Below, piece after piece: positions 26,762 through 33,958 of a stretch of DNA of 64,000 bases. The stretch is from NCBI GenBank assembly GCA_026399075.1, contig JAPLRR010000086.1:1-64000 (forward strand), in the 5' to 3' direction. The stretch comes from Methylococcales bacterium. GTDB taxonomy: Bacteria > Pseudomonadota > Gammaproteobacteria > Methylococcales > Methylomonadaceae. The notes under the pieces are model-generated. The model searched no databases and was not told the origin of the DNA. It worked only from the letters and a program-made list of their open reading frames with translations. The translations under genes and the position numbers were made by a program. The stretch's first letter is position 1. Each line of letters opens with the position of its first letter.

Positions 26762-26852
26762 CCAATGAAACACTCGGCAAAGCATTCGGGTTTACCAAAT
26801 CGACTAAACGGTAAACCCCACTAAGCACACAATTTAGACCTTAACTTTATGA

Positions 26853-27344
26853 TTATTTCATCGAGTGCCCAGAATGGGCATGGCGGGCATGGTCACTGAG
26901 TTGGGCATCAAACCATAGGTGGATGGCGGCAATCAGTTCGGCTTCTTCGCTGGCAAACGTGATTTGTGCGCCGTTTGCCAAGGATTGGTAACGAATAGTG
27001 AGCCGCGAAGTTGTGGCTTTGCGTAAAGTTTGCAGGCCAGGCATGGTATCCCCATGAATTTTAGCCGGGCCAGAAAAATCCCCCAGACTAAATTCATGGG
27101 CAATTTTACTGAGGTGGGCTTGTATCAAGGCGATTTGTGGGGCGTTGGACTGATCTTTTACGATAACTTGCTGAACCCCGCCTTGTGGGGTTTTACTAAA
27201 AATGTGGCAGGTTTGCTCCAAGTCAAACGGCATGACATGGCGACCCCGTTCGGCAACCTCATCCAAACGTGTTTCATGCGGGTTTTGCGCGGAGACAGGC
27301 AAGCAGACCAATAACAGACAATAGAACATTACGGTTTTATACAT
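26853..27344 (-). CDS. Secreted hypothetical protein
   Basis: The 163-residue product starts MYKTVMFYCLLLVCLPVSAQ, a signal peptide. The mature part contains RHVMPFDLEQTCHIFSKT, GGVQQVIVKD, HLSKIAHEFSLGDFSGPAKIHG and a His-rich end (DHARHAHSGHS). A family with exactly this HVMPFDLEQT...GGVQQVI...LSKIAHEF...DF.DPA.IHG pattern exists in proteobacteria, sometimes labelled aspartate carbamoyltransferase without support; the function is unknown. I chose the second Met as start because it gives a proper signal peptide. Metal binding by the C-terminal histidines is possible. Confidence 0.7.
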   Translation of the reverse strand: MYKTVMFYCLLLVCLPVSAQNPHETRLDEVAERGRHVMPFDLEQTCHIFSKTPQGGVQQVIVKDQSNAPQIALIQAHLSKIAHEFSLGDFSGPAKIHGDTMPGLQTLRKATTSRLTIRYQSLANGAQITFASEEAELIAAIHLWFDAQLSDHARHAHSGHSMK

Positions 27345-27395
27345 GGCGATAATCCGAAGCAGTAAGTAGTGGTGCAAAAATTATTTTAACAACTC

Positions 27396-27438
27396 TGGGG
27401 CGGCTTTAGCCTCCACAATCGCGACTAAAGCCGCCCCC
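27396..27438. repeat. GC-rich REP-like hairpin
   Basis: The arms GGGGCGGCTTTAG and CTAAAGCCGCCCC flank about 15 bases. This matches a common class of bacterial extragenic palindrome and lies upstream of the secreted gene start. Confidence 0.75.
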
Positions 27439-27581
27439 ACAAATTGAATGATTGTCATCTTTAGCTAAACTGCCTTACAGTATGCGGGCAACACCGACCA
27501 AAATGCCACACTTTTTCTGACCTTTTTTCCAGGCTTACCCACAATGATGGCGCAAAGCACCGGGCTTTGCGAATAGTTTGA

Positions 27582-28283
27582 ATGCCTAATAAACTTAACC
27601 GCCTAATGACTATGAACCCACACCAAACCTTATGGACGACGTATTTCCCGCAGTTTGTGGAAAACGGCGATAAAGATTTACAACGGTTAATGGCGGCATC
27701 AAACTTGGTTAGCTATCCGTCTGGGCAACAATTGTTCTACCCGGGTAGCCTTTGTGGAAACTATTTGCTGGTGCTGGAAGGTTCTGTCAAAGTCCAAATC
27801 TTGTCGGAGAGTGGGCGCGAAGTGTTATTGTATTATGTGCGTTCGGGTGATTCTTGCGTGTTGACAACCTCGTGTTTGCTCAGCGGTGATTGCTATCCCG
27901 CAGAAGGCATCACAGAAGGTGAAGTATCCGCATTTGCCTTACCCTCACAGGCCTTTTACCGGTGTATTGAGCAATCGGCTTTTTTTCGGGAATTTGTCTT
28001 TAAAAACTTTTCCAGCCGCTTGGCTAAGCTAATCGGGCGCATGGAAACCGTAGTTTTTGAAACCATCGACCAACGGATTTGCAAAGCGTTGTTGGTAAGC
28101 AATGCCAGCGTCATCACCAAAACCCATCAAGAGCTGGCCTATGAACTAGGCACAGCGCGTGAAGTGGTGTCTAGGCATCTCAAAAACTTCGAGACTTATG
28201 GGTGGCTTAATTTAAAACGCGGTACGATCGAGATTATTGATGGCGAGGCCTTGCAGCGGTTTGTGCTCAACGGTAAACAGTAG
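27582..28283 (+). CDS. Crp/Fnr family transcriptional regulator
   Basis: This 233-residue regulator has an N-terminal cyclic-nucleotide-binding fold (LFYPGSLCGNYLLVLEGSVKVQILSESGREVLLYYVRSGD) and a C-terminal Crp-type helix-turn-helix (VITKTHQELAYELGTAREVVSRHLKNFETYG). It lacks the FNR N-terminal cysteine cluster. Three cysteines crowd together at residues 92, 98 and 104 (SCVLTTSCLLSGDC). Homologues with such a motif occur near sulfide-oxidation genes, so a thiol/persulfide sensor is plausible but unproved. Several nearby Met codons could serve as the start, and none has a good ribosome binding site. Its targets are unknown. Confidence 0.85.
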   Translation: MPNKLNRLMTMNPHQTLWTTYFPQFVENGDKDLQRLMAASNLVSYPSGQQLFYPGSLCGNYLLVLEGSVKVQILSESGREVLLYYVRSGDSCVLTTSCLLSGDCYPAEGITEGEVSAFALPSQAFYRCIEQSAFFREFVFKNFSSRLAKLIGRMETVVFETIDQRICKALLVSNASVITKTHQELAYELGTAREVVSRHLKNFETYGWLNLKRGTIEIIDGEALQRFVLNGKQ

Positions 28284-28288
28284 CGGGT

Positions 28289-28459
28289 TTATTGCGCCTC
28301 ATCCTTAGGCTCATTGCCGATAAACTTCAGCACAATGACGCTAATCAAAAAGCCCAAGAAAATGAAAAATAGCAAAGGCAAGGCAAACGGGATATCGTGG
28401 TGATCCCGCATGTTTACCTGCAAAACCGTAGAAAAAATACTTAACATTAAATCAATCAT
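28289..28459 (-). CDS. Small membrane protein
   Basis: A 56-residue frame from ATG at 28459 has a good ribosome binding site (AGGGGGA). It contains one strong membrane segment (ALPLLFFIFLGFLISVIVLKFIG) and a charged tail (NEPKDEAQ). It is convergent with the Crp/Fnr gene. I do not recognise it. Its reality rests on the start signal and the hydrophobic core. Confidence 0.5.
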   Translation of the reverse strand: MIDLMLSIFSTVLQVNMRDHHDIPFALPLLFFIFLGFLISVIVLKFIGNEPKDEAQ

Positions 28460-28650
28460 AGTGATCCCCCTAGTCATAAGATGCCACCAACCCCCTGTTT
28501 TTGCATGGCAAGACAGTTGTTAGCGGGCTAAACACTGCCGCCAGCTAAGGGCGGCAGGGTCAATCATACGGATGATCGTTTGGGATAACGGTGATTAAGT
28601 CACATAAGTGTTTTTTTAATGCGATGTTTCCGGCACATCAGGGTACATGG

Positions 28651-28700
28651 TGTGCCGGAAACGGCAGTTTTAACTCGTCTTCATACTGCCGTTTCTGGCC
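28651..28700. repeat. Interspersed palindrome (GCCGGAAACGGC family)
   Basis: TGTGCCGGAAACGGCAG and CTGCCGTTTCTGGCC form an inverted pair. Another copy is at 52655-52706 and a degenerate one at 19888-19950. Confidence 0.65.
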
Positions 28701-28735
28701 TCGGATACCAAAATGTTGGGCAACTATACGGCTGT

Positions 28736-29066
28736 TTAGATGAGTTCTAGCAGCAACTCCCCAGATGCCAGTTTTTCTTCAATGGAGGGTAATAACCGCT
28801 CAAACCATGCCAATAAATCTTTTCTTCGAATATTGCCTACCCTTATCCAACATAATGCACAGGGGCTTTCATCAGCGTTATACAAAATTACAAAATCTTC
28901 ATCTTTAGTGATAATGACATCTTGGTTTGTTTTGTCCATGCCCGATATCCCTATCTGATGTTTGCATCATGTTTAAATCCTCAACATGGTTAGATTCGTG
29001 TCCATGATGCTGTAACAACCGCGCCAAACCAATGGGGAGCTGTGCGTCAAGTAAAAAAAAACGCAT
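28736..29066 (-). pseudogene. Frameshifted DUF5615 (PIN-like) toxin, copy A
   Basis: It is nearly identical at DNA level to the intact gene at 32397-32726. Copy A begins MRFFLLDAQLPIGLARLLQH and is in frame up to DRDI. It then has one base fewer than copy B (CCATGCCCGATATCC against CCATGCCCAAATATCC on the plus strand), shifting the frame to an early stop. The C-terminal half (VIITKDEDFVILYNADESPC) stays open in another frame. DUF5615 proteins are PIN-fold putative RNases paired with DUF433 antitoxins. Confidence 0.8.
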
Positions 29067-29067
29067 G

Positions 29068-29288
29068 TCAAGCAACGTTCAAAATCGGGTGATCCATCAG
29101 GTTCGCCGCGTATTCAAGGGAGGCTTTAATGTCATCCGCTTCAAGATAAGGATAATCTTCTAATATTTCGGCGGTGCTGGCATCTGATGCCAATAAATCA
29201 AGAATATCCTTTACTCTAATTCGTCTGTTGCGAATGCAAGGGCGGCCACCGCATAATTGATAATCGTGATTCTGTTTAATGAGTTCAT
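29068..29288 (-). pseudogene. Frameshifted DUF433 antitoxin, copy A
   Basis: A duplicate of the intact antitoxin at 32728-32952. Copy A starts MNSLNRITI. It lacks four bases present in copy B right after ATTACGATT, so it loses the frame before the conserved CGGRPCI motif. The downstream DNA, including the end beside the toxin, remains almost identical to copy B. Confidence 0.8.
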
Positions 29289-29312
29289 TATGTTTTCTCT
29301 TAAGGCGGGTGG

Positions 29313-29339
29313 GTCGGGCACATGCTTTTCGTATCCGAC
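29313..29339. repeat. Interspersed hairpin repeat (GTCGGGCAC type)
   Basis: GTCGGGCAC and GTATCCGAC around ATGCTTTTC; one arm has a mismatch. It belongs to the family of 19104 and 32977 and lies within duplicated block A. Confidence 0.65.
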
Positions 29340-29500
29340 ATTTCTAAGTGAAATGTAGGAACGACTAGAGGTTTACCCACTGCTATTCCTCGGATGCTAA
29401 AATGTCGGGCAACGATAATGCTGTTGCCCTACCTACATGGCTATCGCTCTACCCATCTCACCGGTTCCGTCGACGAGTCCGCCTTACAGCTATTCGGCTT

Positions 29501-29715
29501 TTATAGTTCAGCTTCGCTAATGCCAGCCACTTTCATAAAATACTTTAGCAAGCCAATCTTCAAATCTTCAAATCTTCATTTTTGTGGATGGGAAGCGAAA
29601 TGCGGGCAGGATTTCCAGCTTTCATATAAACGTGATGACTACCATTGACCCTTACTAAAATCCAGCCGTGACTTTCCAAAAGTCGCGCAAAGCTTTTTCC
29701 TGAGATTGATTTCAC
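29501..29715 (-). pseudogene. hicA: HicA-type toxin with 8-bp duplication frameshift
   Basis: Starting at a GTG that overlaps the hicB stop, the frame reads KSISGKSFARLLESHGW, VRVNGSHHVYMKAG, SLPIHKNEDLKI and then stops at 29560. This is a HicA toxin with the key histidine in GSHH. The stop arises from a tandem 8-bp duplication (TTCAAATC repeated on the plus strand near 29556-29574). Without it, the frame would continue GLLKYFMKVAGISEAEL to a stop at 29501. The truncated product lacks the last helix of the dsRBD-like fold and is probably inactive. Confidence 0.8.
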
Positions 29716-29915
29716 ACAGCAATCTCCCAAACTCTGTCATTTTTTCCCAGCTCAATTTCTGACAAGTCTACTGAAAGACAGGCTTCAACGGCTTCATAGA
29801 GGTTGGTTAAAAGATCCTCAATCGTTTCACCTTGCGTTGCACAACCTGGAATAGCAGGAACTTCTGCCCAAAACCCGCCTTCTTCGGCAGGATGAATAAT
29901 AATTTTTAATTTCAT
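29712..29915 (-). CDS. hicB: HicB-type antitoxin
   Basis: This 67-residue protein has the HicB partial RNase H fold: KIIIHPAEEGGFWAEVPAIPGC, ATQGETIEDLLTNLYEAVEACL. The short form lacks a separate C-terminal DNA-binding domain. It lies first in the pair, with its stop overlapping the GTG start of the hicA relic. It thus appears to guard against a toxin that is already inactivated. Family membership is clear from the GGFWAEVPxIPGCxTQGxT pattern. Confidence 0.88.
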   Translation of the reverse strand: MKLKIIIHPAEEGGFWAEVPAIPGCATQGETIEDLLTNLYEAVEACLSVDLSEIELGKNDRVWEIAV

Positions 29916-30179
29916 CGGGTGTTTTCCTTGTTATGCAAAATGACTGGTTTTTTGTAAACATGGGCAATATTGCTAAGCAGGGACATGCAAACCGACTTGC
30001 CCAATGCGGCACGAATATGACAAATTGGTGGATTGTGTGAAAGTATTCTAAAATTAGGCAAAAATACAGCTTTTGACTACTAATAATCAATGGCTTACAG
30101 CATGTTTTCCGCTGGTTTTATTGATTTTTAGTAATACTTTCACAGTCTCTGTCGGCGAATCCACCTACATTCATACACC

Positions 30180-30251
30180 TTATGGGTTATCGCCTCTACC
30201 CATCTTACGAGTTAGATGCCGTGGTAATTGCGCATCAACAATAAACTTCAT
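30180..30251 (-). pseudogene. Truncated DUF5615 toxin, copy C
   Basis: The ATG overlaps the stop of the preceding DUF433 relic. It reads MKFIVDAQLPRHLTRK, which matches the start of DUF5615 proteins (compare MRFLVDAQLP in the intact copy). It then runs into repeat-like sequence (MGRGDNP, stop). Only about 16 family codons remain. Confidence 0.6.
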
Positions 30252-30483
30252 GCCGCCAACTGTGCAATCCGTTTTACCTTAACAAAATGGGAGGCGAACG
30301 CCAACGCCGCCATAATGTCTTCTCTTTCCAGATCTTCGTAATCCGCGAGTATCGCTTCAACACTCATGCCCGCACTTAACCATTCCAGGATATTTTCAAC
30401 CGGATAACGTAAACCCCGAATACAGGCTTACCATGACAAATGCTGGTGTCCATGGTTATCCGTTCAGATAATAATGTTGTCAT
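30248..30483 (-). pseudogene. Frameshifted DUF433 antitoxin, copy C
   Basis: Frame 1 begins MTTLLSERITMDTSICHGKPV. After a one-base loss, the second frame continues RGLRYPVENILEWLSAGMS, EAILADYEDLEREDIMAAL, AFASHFVKVKR. That is a diverged DUF433 antitoxin (ICHGKPV.RGLR..VE.IL..LSAG). It is not a recent copy of A or B, so it is a third independent module. Confidence 0.65.
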
Positions 30484-30640
30484 ATTAGTCACCGTAAAAC
30501 CTTAATTGTATTCATTGGCAGCCTTGTAGATTTAGCCGGGTTGCTTGGGTTGATGCTGTTCCAACCCAGAATTTTCGCACGTTGGTGTTGGGTTGCGAAA
30601 AGATGCAAACCAACCTACGCGACTGTTGTTCCATTAATAT

Positions 30641-31057
30641 CTAGTTTAATGGGTTGTGTATCCGCAAACGATTATAAATGTGTAGACCATCTTGCATATC
30701 TTCTGAGAGCAAAATATGACAATCAGCCCGCAATGCACTGGCAATCATCAAACTGTCCCAATAAGAAACATGATAATTGACGCGAATGGTTGAAGCAGTG
30801 ATTAAATCCTCTGGTATCTGCGCAACAGTTTGATAGGCCGCCGTAAAGTCTAAAATAAATTGCGCAATATAGGGCATATCCTTATTGCCTTTACGCAATA
30901 AATTCACACATACTTCATTAACAACTTGCGTGCTGATAATGATGTTTTCCGTTGCAGCAATGCACTGTTTGGCTTTGTGATGTTTTTCAAGGCAGCGGTC
31001 GGATTCTATTAATGCGTATAACCAGATATTGGTGTCAATAAAGATTTTATCACTCAT
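30641..31057 (-). CDS. vapC: PIN-domain toxin, VapC type
   Basis: This 138-residue PIN-fold RNase starts MSDKIFIDTNIWLYAL. Acidic residues are visible: Asp in IFIDTN, Glu in VVNEVCVNLLRK, Asp in SYWDSLMIASAL and Asp in LLSEDMQDG, the four expected metal ligands. All key positions are intact, so the toxin is probably active. Its start overlaps the end of the antitoxin gene by eight bases, the usual translational coupling. Confidence 0.9.
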   Translation of the reverse strand: MSDKIFIDTNIWLYALIESDRCLEKHHKAKQCIAATENIIISTQVVNEVCVNLLRKGNKDMPYIAQFILDFTAAYQTVAQIPEDLITASTIRVNYHVSYWDSLMIASALRADCHILLSEDMQDGLHIYNRLRIHNPLN

Positions 31058-31277
31058 AAATGTCATCACGACTTAACGGCGAAAATTGATTTAGCTTAAT
31101 CGGGTTATCAAGATAATGCTCAAAAAAGCTGTTTTTGGGATTTAGGGTTTGAGTTGTTTGGGCTTGCAACAAACCCAGCCGAAAATAATGGATTAAATCA
31201 TAAATTTCAGCAAGTTTGTCGCTGGGGATTTTTTTTATTTCTTCAATCACTTGGGCTTGTAGTTCAATTGCTTGCAT
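31050..31277 (-). CDS. vapB: DUF2281-like antitoxin, VapB partner
   Basis: The 75-residue protein begins MQAIELQAQVIEEIKKIPSDKL and continues AEIYDLIHYFRLGLLQ, like DUF2281 antitoxins. A C-terminal stretch (LSRDDIYE) would wrap the toxin. It is the first gene of the pair with vapC. A GGGGATAT stretch before the ATG may serve as ribosome binding site. It is not closely similar to the orphan DUF2281 gene at 19345. Confidence 0.82.
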   Translation of the reverse strand: MQAIELQAQVIEEIKKIPSDKLAEIYDLIHYFRLGLLQAQTTQTLNPKNSFFEHYLDNPIKLNQFSPLSRDDIYE

Positions 31278-31453
31278 AAAAATATATCCCCTTTAAAAGT
31301 ATTTCGTTCTATTTTTGGGTAACTAAAAACATTTTTTAAACTGTCTATCGGCGATTGTTTAGTTGCTTTGTATTTCAAAACACTAAATTAAGAATACATT
31401 AATTAGCCGCATAGGCTTTGCGATCCCGCCCTACTGGTTTAGCCGTGTGCGTT

Positions 31454-31483
31454 GAAACCCAGCAAGCAGAGCTTGGAAACGAG
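31454..31483. repeat. Interspersed repeat (GAAACCCAGCAAGCAGAGCTT)
   Basis: The sequence GAAACCCAGCAAGCAGAGCT followed by TGGAAACGAG recurs with small changes at 32098-32154 and 32355-32388. It always ends near GAGAAA. The three copies lie within 1 kb in the toxin-antitoxin region. Confidence 0.65.
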
Positions 31484-31493
31484 ACATTCGGCC

Positions 31494-31733
31494 TTACGGG
31501 TTATGCGAAATAACATCTCTTAATGCAGCATTGATAAGTGACTGAAACTCAACTTCGCCAGATTTTTTTTTGAACCAAGCAATAATGTCAGCATCCAGCA
31601 TTAAATTGACACTTTGTTTTTTGGGAACCTCCAACAAGTTACGCCGATGAATTGCGCCTTCTAAATCGGTTGCGGCAATTTCAGGATATTCGTCAAAATC
31701 ATCCGATTCGGGAAAAATAAAGTTTTTGTTCAT
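31494..31733 (-). CDS. brnA: BrnA-type antitoxin
   Basis: This 79-residue protein from MNKNFIFPESDDFD carries KKQSVNLMLDADIIAWFKKKSGEVEFQSLINAALRDVI. That is the ribbon-helix-helix DNA-binding part typical of BrnA antitoxins. The frame continues upstream but those codons overlap the toxin gene in another frame; the internal ATG is the natural start. It follows brnT with a 35-bp overlap. Confidence 0.85.
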   Translation of the reverse strand: MNKNFIFPESDDFDEYPEIAATDLEGAIHRRNLLEVPKKQSVNLMLDADIIAWFKKKSGEVEFQSLINAALRDVISHNP

Positions 31734-31968
31734 TTTTAGTTGCCTTGCGTAAAGAAATAACATGGATTTCGTTTTCTGTTTCGGTATGGACAACAACCAC
31801 CTCGCCGTTTAAGATTGCCAGTGTGATAAAACGCTGTTCCTGGTAAACCATCAGTTTGTCTTCGAACGTGAAGGTGTCTGCTTCAAATACAAACTGAGTG
31901 AAAGCAAAATCAAGCGTATGCTTGTTGATATTGCTGATACGTTTTGTTTCGTCCCAAGTAAGCTTCAT
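31699..31968 (-). CDS. brnT: BrnT-type toxin
   Basis: The 89-residue RelE-fold RNase reads LTWDETKRISNINKHTLDFAFTQFVF, EQRFITLAILNGEVVVVHTE, IHVISLRKATKNEQKLY. This is the BrnT pattern (WD..K...N..KH.++F, ...ISAR+A+..E). The catalytic basic residues of the family appear present, with Leu in the usual ISAR position. It is the first gene of the brnTA pair and seems intact. Confidence 0.87.
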   Translation of the reverse strand: MKLTWDETKRISNINKHTLDFAFTQFVFEADTFTFEDKLMVYQEQRFITLAILNGEVVVVHTETENEIHVISLRKATKNEQKLYFSRIG

Positions 31969-31991
31969 TTTACCCTTGTATAATTAGCCCA

Positions 31992-32060
31992 AAACTGTTC
32001 AACAGCTTTTTCATTTACATAATCATTTTAGCGCGTAGGGCGGTTTCGCCGATAGTCAAA
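31992..32060 (+). repeat. 69-bp direct repeat, first copy
   Basis: AAACTGTTCAACAGCTTTTT ... GCGCGTAGGGCGGTTTCGCCGAT...GTCAAA is repeated at 32182-32250 with only two or three differences, 190 bp further on. The GTAGGGCGGTTTCGCCGAT part also occurs near 4096 and 35265. Confidence 0.8.
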
Positions 32061-32097
32061 CCTACGCGACTGTCTTACGGTCTTAACCGTGTATATT

Positions 32098-32154
32098 GAA
32101 ACCCAGCAAGCAGAGCTTTAGGGTAGGCATTCCCAAGCGGAGCTTGGGAACGAG
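32098..32154. repeat. Interspersed repeat with internal palindrome
   Basis: A second copy of the GAAACCCAGCAAGCAGAGCTT repeat, followed by the palindrome TTCCCAAGCGGAGCTTGGGAA and CGAG. The palindrome resembles short repeats common in filamentous bacteria. Confidence 0.6.
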
Positions 32155-32181
32155 AAATTTTACCCTTTTATGATTGTCTCG

Positions 32182-32250
32182 AAACTGTTCAACAGCTTTT
32201 TCATTTACAAAATCATTTTAGCGCGTAGGGCGGTTTCGCCGATTGTCAAA
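32182..32250 (+). repeat. 69-bp direct repeat, second copy
   Basis: Near-identical to 31992-32060. Between the copies lies one GAAACCCAGC repeat, giving a nested repeat structure. Confidence 0.8.
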
Positions 32251-32354
32251 CTGTTTTGCCCAATGCAGCATGAACGCTCTAAAATGCTGGATTGCTTATC
32301 GGCGAATCTATCCTAAATTCATACACCATACGGGTTGGTTTAATCATGGGCTTT

Positions 32355-32388
32355 GAAATCCAGCAAGCAGAGCTTGTGAATGAGAAAC
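32355..32388. repeat. Interspersed repeat, third copy
   Basis: GAAATCCAGCAAGCAGAGCT followed by TGTGAATGAGAAAC. It abuts the left end of duplicated toxin-antitoxin block B. Confidence 0.55.
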
Positions 32389-32396
32389 ACGGCTGT

Positions 32397-32726
32397 TTAT
32401 ATGAGTTCTAGCAGCAACTCACCAGATGCCAGTTTTTCTTCAATGGATGGTAATAATCGCTCAAACCATGCCAATAAATCTTTTTTTCGAGTATTGCCTA
32501 CCCTTATCCAACATAATGCACAGGGGCTTTCATCAGCGTTATGCAAAATCACAAAATCTTCATCTTTAGTGATAATGACACTTTGGGTCTGCTTGGCCCA
32601 TGCCCAAATATCCCTATCTGATGTTTGCATCATGTTTAAATCATCAACATGGTTAGATTCGTGTCCATGATGCTGTAACATCCGCGCCAAACCAATAGGG
32701 AGTTGTGCGTCAACTAAAAAACGCAT
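32397..32726 (-). CDS. DUF5615 PIN-like putative toxin, copy B
   Basis: This 109-residue protein starts MRFLVDAQLPIGLARMLQHH, the family pattern with the first Asp. It also has HVDDLNMMQTSDRDIWAWAK and VIITKDEDFVILHNADESPC, which carry the further acidic residues of a PIN-like Mg-dependent RNase. The gene begins one base after the DUF433 stop, as in many such pairs. It is the intact counterpart of the frameshifted copy at 28736, which supports recent block duplication. Confidence 0.85.
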   Translation of the reverse strand: MRFLVDAQLPIGLARMLQHHGHESNHVDDLNMMQTSDRDIWAWAKQTQSVIITKDEDFVILHNADESPCALCWIRVGNTRKKDLLAWFERLLPSIEEKLASGELLLELI

Positions 32727-32727
32727 G

Positions 32728-32952
32728 TCAAGCAACGTTCAAAATCGGGTGATCCATCAGGTTCGCCGCGTATTCAAGGGAGGCTTTAATGTCATCCGCT
32801 TCGAGATAAGGATAATCTTCTAATATTTCGGCGGTGCTGGCACCTGATGCCAATAAATCAAGAATATCCTTTACTCTAATTCGCATATTTCGGATGCAAG
32901 GGCGGCCACCGCATAATTGTGGATCAATCGTAATTCTTTTTAATGCGTTCAT
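32728..32952 (-). CDS. DUF433 antitoxin, copy B
   Basis: The 74-residue protein from MNALKRITIDPQLCGGRPCI shows the DUF433 pattern (I..D..+CGG+PCI+..RI.V.DIL..LASG.S..EIL.DYP.L...DI+A.L.YAA). It contains a winged-helix-like DNA-binding core and is the presumed antitoxin for the DUF5615 gene next to it. The upstream longer frame starts in repeat DNA and is unlikely. Intact and probably functional. Confidence 0.87.
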   Translation of the reverse strand: MNALKRITIDPQLCGGRPCIRNMRIRVKDILDLLASGASTAEILEDYPYLEADDIKASLEYAANLMDHPILNVA

Positions 32953-32976
32953 TATGTTTTCTCTTAAGGCGGGTGG

Positions 32977-33003
32977 GTCGGGCACATGCTTTTCGTACCC
33001 GAC
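32977..33003. repeat. Interspersed hairpin repeat (GTCGGGCAC type)
   Basis: Perfect arms GTCGGGCAC... and GTACCCGAC around ATGCTTTTC, within duplicated block B (compare 19104 and 29313). Confidence 0.65.
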
Positions 33004-33223
33004 ATTTCTAGGTGAAATATAGAAACGACTAGAGGTTTACCCGCTGCTATTCCTCGGATGCTAAAATGTCGGGTAACGATAATGCTGTTGCCCGACCACA
33101 TGACTGTCAAATTCATTTAACTGTGTTTTTCTTGATATGAGCATAGGAGGCGCATCAATCGTGTTTTCACTCGAACGATGCGCTTCGTACCTCAACACAT
33201 CCTATGTAGCGCATCTTATCGCG

Positions 33224-33958
33224 TTATAACCTTTGTAATTGCGTGAAAAAATCCTTGAAGATTGGACATTTTCGAGCCACAACGTCAGGTTTCAAAGATT
33301 CATGAAGTAAAAAAGAGGTATGTCTAGCTTTTGAATAAACCGTTTGATTTATTTGTCTTGACGATTCAATCAATAGCTCTGAAAGCTTATTATCACAGGA
33401 ATTCTTACTTTCATTATAAAAGCTAAATTTTTCAGGGACATCAAAACATACTTGATTAGCTTTTAACCACCCTTGCATGGCTTGATGGTTTTTTGTAAAA
33501 TCGATATGTTTGGCGATGGTATTACTCCAATCTGCAATTACCCAAGCTTCCAGCTCAGGAGCGGCAAAACCGATAATTCTTCTAATCTCTTTAAATGCCC
33601 CATTTCCTGCCTGATTAACGGTATCGTTGAAAAGTGATTTTCTTTCGTCATTACAACAACAATCTAAATCATCCAAGATCAATATTGCATCACATAGGGG
33701 ATCACCCTGCTTAATTTTATCATCCAATTTAGCTTTAATTTGTTTAGAAAAAGCCACGCCCGTTTTTCCCAGTGCATTTATGGCCGCATTTGAATTAACT
33801 CTATGAGGAGGCCGCTTACTTCTAACAGGTGTAATTCTTTGAAAAGTAAAGTCAGGAAAATGTTTTTCAAAAAAATGTACTATGCCTTTTATATTACCTT
33901 CTCGTTCGCCTAATTCAGCTTCTCCACCCCCAGCAAACAACCAAATTACCAAGGCCAT
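33224..33958 (-). CDS. DUF4276/RloB-like protein (Toprim-like)
   Basis: This 244-residue protein is the partner of the upstream ATPase. Glu13 stands in FAGGGEAELGE, an acidic cluster in ILDDLDCCCNDE (Asp96, Asp97, Asp99), and the conserved APELEAWVIAD near 133-142. This arrangement fits DUF4276/RloB-type proteins, which are predicted Toprim-like Mg-dependent nucleases linked to OLD-type ATPases. The start overlaps the ATPase gene by 13 bp in another frame, so translation is coupled. It likely acts as the effector of a defence pair, by analogy with AriB of PARIS. The activity is inferred. Confidence 0.72.
   Translation of the reverse strand: MALVIWLFAGGGEAELGEREGNIKGIVHFFEKHFPDFTFQRITPVRSKRPPHRVNSNAAINALGKTGVAFSKQIKAKLDDKIKQGDPLCDAILILDDLDCCCNDERKSLFNDTVNQAGNGAFKEIRRIIGFAAPELEAWVIADWSNTIAKHIDFTKNHQAMQGWLKANQVCFDVPEKFSFYNESKNSCDNKLSELLIESSRQINQTVYSKARHTSFLLHESLKPDVVARKCPIFKDFFTQLQRL

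Larger units (their letters stand above)
26574..26852. other. Regulatory intergenic region
   Basis: About 280 bp that contains the sigma-54 promoter of the dioxygenase-rhodanese gene and its two upstream palindromes. The remainder near 26765-26852 shows a further half-site (TGAAACA at 26765-26771), and nothing else. Confidence 0.6.

Noticed and set aside
31454-32388. Repeats ending in GAAAC-like sequence as a CRISPR array
   Set aside because: Only three imperfect copies at irregular distances, no spacers of constant size and no cas genes.
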